This document shows, piece by piece, positions 34,899 through 43,286 of a stretch of DNA of 64,000 nt. A model generated the notes under the pieces. The model worked only from the letters and a program-made list of their open reading frames with translations, searched no databases and was not told where the DNA came from. Origin of the DNA: CAZWCE01 sp964632505 (GTDB lineage: Bacteria > Planctomycetota > Planctomycetia > Pirellulales > Thermoguttaceae); NCBI GenBank assembly GCA_964632505.1, contig CAZWCE010000006.1, forward strand, positions 1 to 64,000, written 5' to 3'. Position 1 is the stretch's first letter, and each line of letters begins with the position of its first letter. Made by a program: the position numbers and the translations under genes.

Positions 34899-36713
34899 TC
34901 ATATCAGTCGCGCCGGCTGAAAACCTCGGACCGAGTTGATCATCCAGAAGGCGTCCGCCGATTCCAGATCCTCCCGACGGAGCACCTGTTCGACGATCCT
35001 TCCGCGGTCGAGCAAGGCCCGGCGGAGCGTTCCGTCGAGCAGGCCCGATTCCCGGGTGGGAGTGACCAGCCGCCCTTCGAGCCGGAGCACGAGGTTCGAG
35101 ATGCAGCCCTCGGTCAACTCTCCGTCCTGGTTGTGCAGCAGGACTTCGTCGCACGGGGACACGGATTGTTGAAGATTCTGGTACAGCTCGCGTCGGGTGG
35201 TCTTGTGGCGGAGGAACGGATTTTCCCGATCGACGGGCCAGGGGGCCAGGCGAACTTCCCACCGATTTCTCCGATGAGGTGTTTCGAGTCGCCGGGAGGT
35301 CAGATGGAGTTTCCCGGAGCGATGGAGCAGAAGCCGCACCCGATGTCTCCCGGCGGGCAAGGTTTCGGCGAAGTGAAGAAGATCGCGCAAGATTTTCTCC
35401 CGGGAGCAGGAAAACCCGAAGTACCGCGCAGAAGTTTCAAGTCGGCCAAGGTGTTCTTGCAAGAGGAAATAGCGGGCGTTGCCATAACGCATCGTCTCGA
35501 GCAGTTGGAAGGAGGTGGTCGATTCGGTCACGATGCGGGCTTTTGCGCCGATCTCCTCGTATTCTCGATCGGCCTCGGAATCCCAGACGATGCCGGCCCC
35601 GCTACCGTATTCCACTTGCCGGTTTTGGCGATCGACGCAAGCGGTGCGGATGGCCACACTCATGCGAATGCCCTCTTCCCGGTTCGCCATGCCGATCGCG
35701 CCGGTGTACACGCCGCGGGGCGAAGGTTCGAGTTGCTCAATGATCTCCATCGTCCGTATCTTCGGCGCCCCGGTCACCGATGAACAGGGGAACAGGACAC
35801 CGAGGCATTCGGAAAAAGAAGCATCGCTGCGGCATCGGAGAGTGGAGGTCATCTGGACAACCGTCGGATGATGTTCGATGGCGAACAGCTCATCGCAACG
35901 GACCGAGCCGGCTTCGGCGATGCGGCCGAGATCGTTGCGTATCATGTCGACGATCATCACGTTTTCTGCCCGATCCTTCTCGGACAGCCGCAACTCGGCG
36001 TCCAACTCCCGGGAGGCATTTCCCGACGTTGTTTCGCAAGCACGGGTCCCCTTCATCGGACGGCAGGTGACCTCGCCGTCGTGGCTTTGGAAAAAGAGTT
36101 CCGGACTCACCGAAGCGACCTGGTATTCTCCAAGGTTCAGAAAAGCGGAGTAAAGGGTCGGTTGCCGGCGAAAGATCGCAAGAAACAAGGCGTAGGCGTT
36201 ACCGGCGAAGGGGGCGCGAAATCGGAGCGTGTGGTTGACCTGATAGCTTTCCCCGCGATGCAGCCACCGGCGGATCTTCTGGAAATCACTTTGGAAATCT
36301 TCCGACGAAAGCGAAGCTCGCCAGTTTCCGACGAAATAATCGATTCCCGGCAGCTCGGGCAACGTTTCCAGGAAAACCGGGCGTTGGTAGACGCCGAACC
36401 AAACAAGCGGGAGGTTTCCGACTTTCTCGTGTGTTTTGAGTGCTGCATCGATGCCGGGAGCCGCCTCGTAAGCGATTTGGCCGCAGACGTGCCTGCCGAG
36501 TTCGATTTGGCGGTCGACCTCCCGCAGTGTCGGACGGACTTCGTCGAGAGAGTGGGCCGCGAGAATCGCCTCGGGATCATGGTAGCATCGCCATCGGGGA
36601 ATTCGTGAGTTGCCTTCGGAGGCGATCAGGATCGTGCCCGGGGTCGAGAGACGCCGCATCCACTCGGCTTGAGCGTCCTTTTCCCGTGAAATGGCATGGT
36701 TCGAATGCGGCAT
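34899..36713 (-). CDS. pabB: Aminodeoxychorismate synthase component I fused to lyase (PabB-PabC)
   Basis: 604 residues, a fusion. The chorismate-binding part (about 50-390) includes ESYQVNHTLRFRAP, the catalytic stretch RPMKGTRACE, SEKDRAENVMIVDMIRNDLG, a VTGAPKIRTMEIIEQLE block and YSGSGIV-like YGSGAGIVWDSE. Residues about 400-604 are a class IV PLP aminotransferase of the PabC type, with RYFLLQEHLGRLETSARYFG and the end ESGLLDGTLRRALLD. Together they convert chorismate plus ammonia to aminodeoxychorismate and then to p-aminobenzoate and pyruvate, feeding folate synthesis in the cytoplasm. The glutamine amidotransferase PabA is not in the window. The gene is 16 bp from the convergent radical SAM gene and 52 bp downstream of the P-loop NTPase gene on the same strand. 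Confidence 0.93.
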   Translation of the reverse strand: MPHSNHAISREKDAQAEWMRRLSTPGTILIASEGNSRIPRWRCYHDPEAILAAHSLDEVRPTLREVDRQIELGRHVCGQIAYEAAPGIDAALKTHEKVGNLPLVWFGVYQRPVFLETLPELPGIDYFVGNWRASLSSEDFQSDFQKIRRWLHRGESYQVNHTLRFRAPFAGNAYALFLAIFRRQPTLYSAFLNLGEYQVASVSPELFFQSHDGEVTCRPMKGTRACETTSGNASRELDAELRLSEKDRAENVMIVDMIRNDLGRIAEAGSVRCDELFAIEHHPTVVQMTSTLRCRSDASFSECLGVLFPCSSVTGAPKIRTMEIIEQLEPSPRGVYTGAIGMANREEGIRMSVAIRTACVDRQNRQVEYGSGAGIVWDSEADREYEEIGAKARIVTESTTSFQLLETMRYGNARYFLLQEHLGRLETSARYFGFSCSREKILRDLLHFAETLPAGRHRVRLLLHRSGKLHLTSRRLETPHRRNRWEVRLAPWPVDRENPFLRHKTTRRELYQNLQQSVSPCDEVLLHNQDGELTEGCISNLVLRLEGRLVTPTRESGLLDGTLRRALLDRGRIVEQVLRREDLESADAFWMINSVRGFQPARLI

Positions 36714-36765
36714 CGGGTCGCGGCTCCCCTTTTCCTTTTTCTGGGGCGTGCTTAAGGCCGGTCGG

Positions 36766-38271
36766 TTACAAAATTCCGAGATTCCTCTCGGAAGCCTCGC
36801 GATCGCGCTGATAGGTGGCGTGGACCGCTTCGAACGTCGCGGCGTCGATCTTCCAGACCGGCTCCTCTTCCGGATGGGCGTTGGTATGCGTGATGATCAA
36901 TCGGTAGAGAAATTTGAACAGATGCCGGGGAACTTTCATCGAACCGACCACCGAACGTAGTCGGGCCGTATCGACCGATTCATCGAAGAAATCGTGCAGC
37001 TTCGGCGAGCTCCCTTCTTCGGAGCAGGCCGCCATCCGGGCATTGGCCAGGTCCATCAATGAGGAGGCGGTCCAATCGAGCGATCGGATGACGTTCTGCT
37101 TGTCCAGTCGGGCCCGCTGGTGGAACGACTCGTTCTCTTTCTCCATGTAGCGCATCAGTTGTGCCGGCAAGAGCAGCTTGATTCCCAGTCCGGGATGCTT
37201 CAGCAGCTTGTTGTCCAGCAACGGCCAGATGAGCAGGCGCATCAGATCGGGAGAGCCGTTGATCAGATAGGGTTCGTCGACCCGGTCGACCAGGACCATC
37301 ATTCCTTTGAAATGCAGGGCGCCGAGGATTTGCTGCAGTTTGGCTAAAAGCTCGTAGCGGCTGTCGGTGCTGCGCTGATTCGGAAAAGGGACGCCGGCGA
37401 TTTCCGACTTCGGGAATCGTAACAGCGTCTTCAAGAGCGTCGACTTGGAGTGGGCGCGAACGCGAACCGATCGATTGACGCCCCAAACATTCCAAGAGCG
37501 GATCAACAGTTTCCACAAACGGGGGAGCCATCCCAGGAGGATCACCAGGTACATCTCCGAGGCGAGAAACGTTTTCCACCCCTCCCCGAAGCGGAAGAAC
37601 AGGAAGACGGCCAACAGTGACCAGAGCACCCCCAAGATCAAATCCCATTGGGTCTGGAAGAAATGCCGGACCGTTCGAAAGGAGAGCTTGCCGGCGAGTC
37701 GTTTCCATCGCACGACGGGATCTTCCTCGCGAGACTGATCGTAAAAAGCGGCCAGGACCAGCAGATCGCGGCATTGCCGGGGATTGAGATTCCTCAACGG
37801 GAGCGGCTCCGGATCGCAGGCCGCCGGATGCGCGGCGCTGTCGGGATAGAGAATGCGATCGACCAGTTGTGTCACGCCCAGGGAGAGGAGGGCGTCCATA
37901 TGGTCCCAGAGCTCCCAGCGTCCCAGGACCCGATTGATCTTGCGGCGACGCGGCTGGCGATAGCGGAACCGATCCAGGAAAGGATTGAAATCGTCATATT
38001 CCACGACGAAGCAACGTCCTTGCGGATGATCGGCATTGAACTCCCCGAGGGAACGGACCATCTGCATCCGAAGGGCGGTCTTCCCGGAACCCTTTTCCCC
38101 GAAGACGATCGCCGTGGACGGATCGGCCGGATTGCCGTAGAGCTTGTCCCAGTCGGGATGAAACGTTTTCTCGATGCAAATGTTCTTGAAAACGGAGTCG
38201 GTCTGGGCATCTTCATCGGCGAACGGATTCTCCAGGATGCCGTAGTGCTTGAAAAAATCCCGAATCTTCAT
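36766..38271 (-). CDS. Membrane-associated P-loop NTPase
   Basis: 501 residues. Walker A is GEKGSGKT at 58-65 after STAIVF. A Walker B-like strand MMVLVDRVDEP lies near 328-338. Between them two hydrophobic stretches (about 208-225 and 235-255, including LILGVLWSLLAVFLFF) suggest a membrane hairpin, as in KAP-type or STAND-like membrane NTPases. The start NPFADEDAQTDSVF and HPDWDKLYGNPADPSTA resemble ORC/AAA-like ATPases that act as sensors. The family is not named with certainty. The gene overlaps the preceding zinc-ribbon/GYF gene by four bases (ATGA), so the two are translationally coupled and likely work together. PabB-PabC follows after 52 bp. Confidence 0.75.
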   Translation of the reverse strand: MKIRDFFKHYGILENPFADEDAQTDSVFKNICIEKTFHPDWDKLYGNPADPSTAIVFGEKGSGKTALRMQMVRSLGEFNADHPQGRCFVVEYDDFNPFLDRFRYRQPRRRKINRVLGRWELWDHMDALLSLGVTQLVDRILYPDSAAHPAACDPEPLPLRNLNPRQCRDLLVLAAFYDQSREEDPVVRWKRLAGKLSFRTVRHFFQTQWDLILGVLWSLLAVFLFFRFGEGWKTFLASEMYLVILLGWLPRLWKLLIRSWNVWGVNRSVRVRAHSKSTLLKTLLRFPKSEIAGVPFPNQRSTDSRYELLAKLQQILGALHFKGMMVLVDRVDEPYLINGSPDLMRLLIWPLLDNKLLKHPGLGIKLLLPAQLMRYMEKENESFHQRARLDKQNVIRSLDWTASSLMDLANARMAACSEEGSSPKLHDFFDESVDTARLRSVVGSMKVPRHLFKFLYRLIITHTNAHPEEEPVWKIDAATFEAVHATYQRDREASERNLGIL

Positions 38272-39107
38272 GGATCACCACTTTCGATAAGCGAACCTTC
38301 CGGAACGGTCGACCGGCAGGCCAGGACGGAAGAAGCGGGAGGGAGAAGCCGAGCTTCCTCGTCCTGCTCTCCGGCGGGCGGACGCTGCAATACGTAAACC
38401 AAAACCAGCATCATGATCAGGGTGAAAAGAAGCAGGATGATCACCAGGATCAGGTTCCGGCGGGACTTGGCCCGTTTTTGGTCGGCGAGCTTTGTCTGGG
38501 GGCGCGGTTCCTGGGACTGTTCTGCTTCGGCTGCCGGGGCCTTGGCGGTCGGTTGCTTTTCCCGGGGGAGTTCGCCCGGTTTGGGCGGTTTGTCGATCGG
38601 TTGCAGTTTTGCCAGTTGCGGGAAGACGTTTGCCGCCTCCAGCCAGGAGGGCCATCCTTCGCGCCAAACCAGGGTGTCGCGGCCGATGCGGCCTTCGTCG
38701 AGCCAGGTCTTCAACACCGTTCCGGTGGCCGGTCCGTATTGATGTCCTCCCGGCGGACGCACGTACCAAATGGCGTTCGGGTTCTCGGCGATCGGGTCGA
38801 CCGGGGCGGTCTCTTCCGCACTCTCCGACTTGGGCGGACCACTTTCCTCCACCACCGAATCGTAACGCTCGCCTTCCTGCGCCGGGGAGGTGTTTTCGGA
38901 AACCCCCGTCTTCTTCGACTCGGTGTCCGCCGAAGTCGTGCCGGGCGATGCTCCCGCTTCATCGCGTTTTTCCTTGGAGCTTGGACGGACGCTCTTCTCG
39001 GGAATCAGCACCTTGGCGCCGCAATGAGGGCAAATACCACGCTTTCCCGCGAGATAGGTCTTCACATTCAGTTTGTGACCGTTCGGACAATAAAAACGTA
39101 TTCCCAT
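38268..39107 (-). CDS. Zinc-ribbon and GYF_2 domain membrane protein
   Basis: 279 residues. An N-terminal zinc ribbon has CPNGH at 7-11 and CPHCG at about 26-30. A Ser/Glu/Thr-rich linker follows, then a GYF_2 domain: AIWYVRPPGGHQYGPATGTV and IGRDTLVWREGWPSWLEA. This is the domain that binds proline-rich peptides and is common in bacterial membrane proteins. A single membrane span lies near the C-terminus (about 216-238, LILVIILLLFTLIMMLV), leaving a short outer tail. The N-terminal domains therefore face the cytoplasm. The open frame runs further up to 39329, but only the ATG at 39107 puts the zinc ribbon at the start. It overlaps the P-loop NTPase gene by four bases. Confidence 0.8.
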   Translation of the reverse strand: MGIRFYCPNGHKLNVKTYLAGKRGICPHCGAKVLIPEKSVRPSSKEKRDEAGASPGTTSADTESKKTGVSENTSPAQEGERYDSVVEESGPPKSESAEETAPVDPIAENPNAIWYVRPPGGHQYGPATGTVLKTWLDEGRIGRDTLVWREGWPSWLEAANVFPQLAKLQPIDKPPKPGELPREKQPTAKAPAAEAEQSQEPRPQTKLADQKRAKSRRNLILVIILLLFTLIMMLVLVYVLQRPPAGEQDEEARLLPPASSVLACRSTVPEGSLIESGDP

Positions 39108-39582
39108 GGCATTCTGACGTCTTTTTTGGAGAGCACAAGATCTTTCGCGATCGGTATCCCCTCGACGATCGAAAGGAATTCCCTCGCCGTCGATGCGGCG
39201 ATTTCGCTGCCCGACCGAATGGCTCCGCTTCGGAGGAAGGAGAAAGCCTCTCATGAAGCTTCGGGCATCTCCTCCATTATAGAAACAATACTTGCCGAGA
39301 GAAACCGATCGGAAACCAGGACTTTCCAAAACTGCAAGAATTATACCTTTGCCCCCTTCTGCATATCCTTTTTATGCCCCCTTTTTTTCAAGAAGATATC
39401 TTTGTGGAAATCGGAGAATAATCTGGAGAGGTGAGGAAGGATTTGACGATAATTCGGAATAGTCCGGTGATTCCGTTGTTGCGGGGCAGCGCGCCGAGTG
39501 GTTGGCCGCCTCGAAACGAGACATCGCCGGACGGACTCATCGTGAAGAAGGGGGGAGACTTCTTCTCTGGAAACATCGCGGA
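39108..39582. other. Divergent intergenic region
   Basis: 475 bp between the zinc-ribbon/GYF gene and the lipoprotein gene. AT-rich around 39330-39430. In-frame extensions of both genes reach into it but carry no family similarity. TTGACG at about 39442 is followed by no good -10 box. No gene is supported. Confidence 0.5.
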
Positions 39583-40974
39583 ATGTCTTCGGCAAGACGA
39601 TCAACGTTATTTATCTTGTTCGCATTTTTTGTCGTTTCGTTGCTTATCTGCGGCTGCGAAGTGATTCCGAACCGAACCTACGTCCCGACGCTCCATAATC
39701 CGTTTCCGCAATTGACCGAAGTCGCGGTCATTCCTTTCATCAACAAGACGAGCGACAATCCGATGGTCGACGGTCGTGAATTCGCCGAGGCCTATGCGGA
39801 GCAATTGCAGGAGATACCGGGGTTCAACGTGGTGGCGGTCAGTACGGTGGAACGGGCGATGCTCGATTTGAACCTTCTGGCGTTCCGCGGACCGGAGGAT
39901 CTGCGTCGATTGGCCAACTATCTGCAGGTCGATGCGATCGTCATCGGAACGGTCAATCGTTACGACGGCTTTTATCCTCCCGAGATCGGCATGGAGGTTG
40001 AATGGTACGCCGCGAATCCTTATATGCATCCGATTCCCCCCGGCTACGGCTTGCCCTGGGGGACCCCCGCCGAGGAGCAGATCCCCTCGAGCATTGTCTT
40101 CGAGTCGGAATTGGCCTTGGCACGCGAGCAAATGGAAACGCAGATGCCGGAGTCGCCGAATCCATCGGGTTTGGAGCCGTCGGTACCGGCATCGGAAGCA
40201 TCCGCGACCTCCTCGTCCTCCGAGCATTCCTCCCTTTGGGAGCAAAGCGGCGAGAGCTATCAGAAGAGCGACTATGAGAAGCAACAGTCCGAGCTGTTCG
40301 ATCGGACGATCGCCAAAGCCCAGGGCATTCCGCTTCCTCCCGTGTCCCGTTCCAAGGAAGAAGACCTTGCCGAAGCGTACCGACGTTCCCCTTTGACTCC
40401 TTCCAATCCCGAATACACCCGTAAGACGCGATCACAGACAAACGAATCGGGATCCGGAGCCGCCGAAGCGCAAGGCGGTGAAGGCGCTCATTCCGAAGGA
40501 GCCGCGGAAGAAGAGGCCGTTTCTAGGGGAGGCTCCTCGAGTTCCGCCCCGGAAATGATGCCCTGGCTGGAGCCCGGCGCCTATGCGGAAGAAGATGCCA
40601 TGATGCTCGGTCATGACGCATCGCTGCCGGGACTTCCGGACCAGTGGCCCGATCCGCGGGGGCTCATCCCCGACGGCCCGAAAGCAAAGAAGCCGAACGC
40701 GATGCCCAGCAACGCCGCGATTTTGCGTCACGTGGGAGTCTACCAGGGCAACGACGCGAAAGTGACCGAAGCCTTGAAGACGTATTATCTCACCGAGGTC
40801 GACGATGCAAGGATCGGCGGTTGGCAAAACGTCTTGCACCGTCGAGAGGAGTTCATTTCCTTTTGCTGCCGCATGCATATTTGGGAAATGCTCAGCAGTC
40901 GGGGAGGCGCCGGGGAGGCGATCAAATACACGCGGCAATCGAAGCTTTGGCGAGGCGGTCAGCCCGGCGATTGA
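39583..40974 (+). CDS. CsgG/LpoB-like outer lipoprotein with low-complexity insert
   Basis: 463 residues. A lipoprotein signal peptide ends in the lipobox ICGC, with Cys25 as the modified residue. Residues about 45-150 resemble the nucleotide-free alpha/beta fold of CsgG, LpoB and related envelope lipoproteins: VAVIPFINKTSDNPMVDGRE then EQLQEIPGFNVVAVSTVERA and ADAIVIG-like VDAIVIGTVNRYDGFYPPE. A long Ser/Glu/Pro-rich region (about 185-345) follows, then a folded C-terminal part with LRHVGVYQGNDAKVTEALKT and a helical end. The frame is open from 39502, but only the ATG at 39583 gives the signal peptide directly. The protein should sit in the outer membrane or periplasm. Exact role unknown; regulation of a cell-wall enzyme or a secretion channel would be in line with the fold. 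Confidence 0.75.
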   Translation: MSSARRSTLFILFAFFVVSLLICGCEVIPNRTYVPTLHNPFPQLTEVAVIPFINKTSDNPMVDGREFAEAYAEQLQEIPGFNVVAVSTVERAMLDLNLLAFRGPEDLRRLANYLQVDAIVIGTVNRYDGFYPPEIGMEVEWYAANPYMHPIPPGYGLPWGTPAEEQIPSSIVFESELALAREQMETQMPESPNPSGLEPSVPASEASATSSSSEHSSLWEQSGESYQKSDYEKQQSELFDRTIAKAQGIPLPPVSRSKEEDLAEAYRRSPLTPSNPEYTRKTRSQTNESGSGAAEAQGGEGAHSEGAAEEEAVSRGGSSSSAPEMMPWLEPGAYAEEDAMMLGHDASLPGLPDQWPDPRGLIPDGPKAKKPNAMPSNAAILRHVGVYQGNDAKVTEALKTYYLTEVDDARIGGWQNVLHRREEFISFCCRMHIWEMLSSRGGAGEAIKYTRQSKLWRGGQPGD

Positions 40975-41351
40975 CCCTTTTCGCCGACGGCAAAAGATAT
41001 CAAAGGAATGAGTCGTGCAACTGTTATGCGGGATAGTCGTTTTTTGTCGAGCGGCGGGAATTGGAAGACATATTTTACCGAAAACAACAAGTGTAATGTA
41101 ATATCGCTTCGGCTGTCGTCCGATAAACAGACAAGACCGATTTCGCCGACGACCGCCGTGTATTTCCTGGAGTCGTGAAGAGGCTTTCGCCGTGCGTCCA
41201 AGAGAGAGCCTTCCTTGGGACCGGCATCCTCCCCGAGGACGTTGCCCCCTTTCCTTGACAAGAAACCGCAAGGAGACCGGCGTGACTTGACCAAGTCGTC
41301 ACTTCACCTTTTTACATCGTTCCACCTCTTTTTCAAGTGTAAGGATTCACC
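40975..41351. other. Intergenic region
   Basis: 377 bp between the lipoprotein gene and a small rightward gene. Weak frames on the opposite strand have no recognisable content. TTGACA at 41255-41260 lacks a good -10 box at proper distance. Nothing else is seen. Confidence 0.5.
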
Positions 41352-41591
41352 GTGAGTCAGGATATCAACGTATTGGCCCTGGTCAAAGGGTCCGAACGCT
41401 ACGTTTTTTTGTACAACGAAGAGAACCGCGCCGAAACGCTTCGTGTCTTGGGACGCTATGCTTCGAATTCCGACTTGAGCTTTACGTGGTACGATGCCGC
41501 GGTGCTGAGCCAGAAAATACGCCAGGAAAGTCAAAACGCCGGTGTCGTGAATCGGATCAATCTGCCCATGCCGACCGACAACGATTATTGA
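41352..41591 (+). CDS. Small protein of unknown function
   Basis: 79 residues beginning MSQDINVLALVKGSERYVFL, with a GTG start preceded by TAAGGA. The sequence is well behaved: VFLYNEENRAETLRVLGRYA, then DLSFTWYDAAVLSQKIRQE. It has no signal peptide or membrane span, and reads like a compact alpha/beta cytoplasmic protein. It lies 75 bp upstream of the Xer recombinase on the same strand and may share its transcript. I do not recognise the family, but the amino-acid composition and the ribosome binding site argue for a real gene. Confidence 0.7.
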   Translation: MSQDINVLALVKGSERYVFLYNEENRAETLRVLGRYASNSDLSFTWYDAAVLSQKIRQESQNAGVVNRINLPMPTDNDY

Positions 41592-41666
41592 GCGGTTCAG
41601 GCCGAGAAGCGAAATCGGGTTGCCTCTTGACCGCCTTCGGGGCGGAACGCTTCTTTCTCTTCGGAG

Positions 41667-42578
41667 ATGGGTATGCTTCGTAAACCTGTGGCGCGGTTTC
41701 TGGAATATCTTCAGGTGGAGAGGAACGCCTCGTCGCTCACTTTGAAGAGTTACCGGGAAGATCTCGAAGCGCTGATCGAATATTTGGAGGCCTCCCACGA
41801 CGGGACATGTCCCGGTCCCGGCGAGATCAACACCCTTGAGCTCCGGGGGTACATCTCCGCCATGCACCAGGCCGATTACGCCAAGTCGACCATCGCGCGG
41901 CGACTCGCATCGCTACGGAGCTTTTTCCGATTCGGCATTCGTGAAGGTTGGGTGCTCGAGAACCCGGCCAAGCCGCTCCGCAATCCCCGAACCGGTCGCG
42001 ATTTGCCGCACTTTCTTTCGACCGGCGAATTGCAAACACTTCTCGAGGCTCCCCCGGCGAACGAGCCGCTGGGCCTTCGCGACCGGGCGATCCTGGAGAC
42101 GCTCTACTCGGCCGGGCTCCGTGTGGGAGAACTCGTGGGGGTGAACGACACCGATCTTGACCGGCATGAGGGGATTCTCCGGGTTCGGGGGAAGGGAAAA
42201 AAAGAACGGTTCGCCCCGGTGGGCTCGCACGCACTGAAGGCGATCGATCGATGGCTGGAAGTCCGCGGCACCTTGATTCGAGAGCCCATACGGGGAGAGC
42301 CGCCGCTTTTTTTGAACCGCTTCGGTCGGAGGCTCACCACGCGAAGTGTGGGACGAATGCTCGAGAAGTATCTCCGGCTGACGGGGTTGGATCACCGAAC
42401 GACCCCGCACACACTCAGGCACAGCTTCGCGACGCATCTACTCGATCGGGGCGCCGATATCCGGAGCGTGCAGGAACTTCTGGGACACAAAAGTCTCGTG
42501 ACGACGCAGATCTATACCCATGTCACGACTCGGGGACTGAAAGAGATCTATGAAAGATCGCATCCTCGTGCTTCGTGA
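41667..42578 (+). CDS. Tyrosine recombinase, XerC/XerD type
   Basis: 303 residues, the normal length of XerC/XerD. An N-terminal SAM-like DNA-binding domain (residues ~5-95) is followed by the catalytic domain. All six catalytic residues are visible: Arg152 (AGLRVGEL), Lys176 (RGKGKKER), His248 and Arg251 (HTLRHSFATH), His274 (LGHKS) and the nucleophile Tyr283 (QIYTHV). The typical function is resolution of chromosome dimers at dif together with a second Xer protein and FtsK. Since neighbouring genes show no integrative element, a housekeeping role is favoured. Two in-frame ATG codons (41667 and 41673) are equally likely. XerC versus XerD cannot be decided here. It is convergent with the response regulator. 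Confidence 0.93.
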   Translation: MGMLRKPVARFLEYLQVERNASSLTLKSYREDLEALIEYLEASHDGTCPGPGEINTLELRGYISAMHQADYAKSTIARRLASLRSFFRFGIREGWVLENPAKPLRNPRTGRDLPHFLSTGELQTLLEAPPANEPLGLRDRAILETLYSAGLRVGELVGVNDTDLDRHEGILRVRGKGKKERFAPVGSHALKAIDRWLEVRGTLIREPIRGEPPLFLNRFGRRLTTRSVGRMLEKYLRLTGLDHRTTPHTLRHSFATHLLDRGADIRSVQELLGHKSLVTTQIYTHVTTRGLKEIYERSHPRAS

Positions 42579-42647
42579 AAGAAAGAGCGGCATGGATCGA
42601 AGCGCATCGGTGCCGGCGAATGGAGGGCGCGGTGCCCGTGTGGTGAT

Positions 42648-43286
42648 TCAAACCACGCCTTTTCTGACGGCCCAAACCGCGGCCTGGGTGCGATCGGTCA
42701 CCGCGATCTTACGGAGAATATTCTGCACGTGTTCCTTGACCGTCTCGACGCTGATCTCCAGCGACCGGGCGACTTCCTTGTTGCTCAGCCCCAGGGCGAC
42801 ATGCCTGAGGACCTGAATCTCACGCTGGGTGAGTGGGACGTCGTCATCGTCGATGACGTGCCGGACCTTCATGGCGGCGGCGATGCGCCGCAATTCCCCG
42901 GATCGTGAAGGGGCATCTCCACTGGCTGCCAAGCGAATCGCCTCGACCAGTTCCTCGCGGCTGGCTCCCTTGAGGATATAATCGCACGCCCCCAAGGCGA
43001 CCGCTCGAGCAATATACGTGGGATTATCGTATGTGGAAAGCATCACCACGCGGCAGGAGGAGTTGATCGTTCGAAGCTTCTCCAGGGTGACCAATCCGTC
43101 CATGTCGGGCATACGGATATCCAACAGAACGACATCGGGAGAGCATTCTTCGACCTTCTCCAGGGTTTCCTTTCCCGTGGCCGCCTGGCCGACGACCTCG
43201 ATATCGGAGTCATCCCCGACGAAAAGCGTCGCAAGCCCCACGCGAATGACTTCGTGATCGTCTGCGATCAATAAGCGGATACTCAT
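42648..43286 (-). CDS. NarL/FixJ-family response regulator
   Basis: 212 residues. The N-terminal receiver has the acidic pair at 9-10 (IADDHEVIRVG), phospho-acceptor Asp56 (VVLLDIRMPDMDG) and the Thr/Lys switch residues (STYDN, YILKGAS). The C-terminal part (about 150-210) is a LuxR-type helix-turn-helix: LTQREIQVLRHVALGLSNKE then VETVKEHVQNILRKI. It should bind DNA as a phosphorylated dimer. No histidine kinase is adjacent, so this is an orphan regulator; the hybrid kinases elsewhere in the window are candidates only by distance. The ATG at 43286 has GGAGGG eight bases upstream, better than the longer TTG alternative. Confidence 0.92.
   Translation of the reverse strand: MSIRLLIADDHEVIRVGLATLFVGDDSDIEVVGQAATGKETLEKVEECSPDVVLLDIRMPDMDGLVTLEKLRTINSSCRVVMLSTYDNPTYIARAVALGACDYILKGASREELVEAIRLAASGDAPSRSGELRRIAAAMKVRHVIDDDDVPLTQREIQVLRHVALGLSNKEVARSLEISVETVKEHVQNILRKIAVTDRTQAAVWAVRKGVV

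Noticed and set aside
41667..42578. Xer recombinase considered as integrase of a mobile element.
   Set aside because: Its length and residues fit chromosomal XerC/XerD, and no attachment sites, excision gene or phage genes are nearby.
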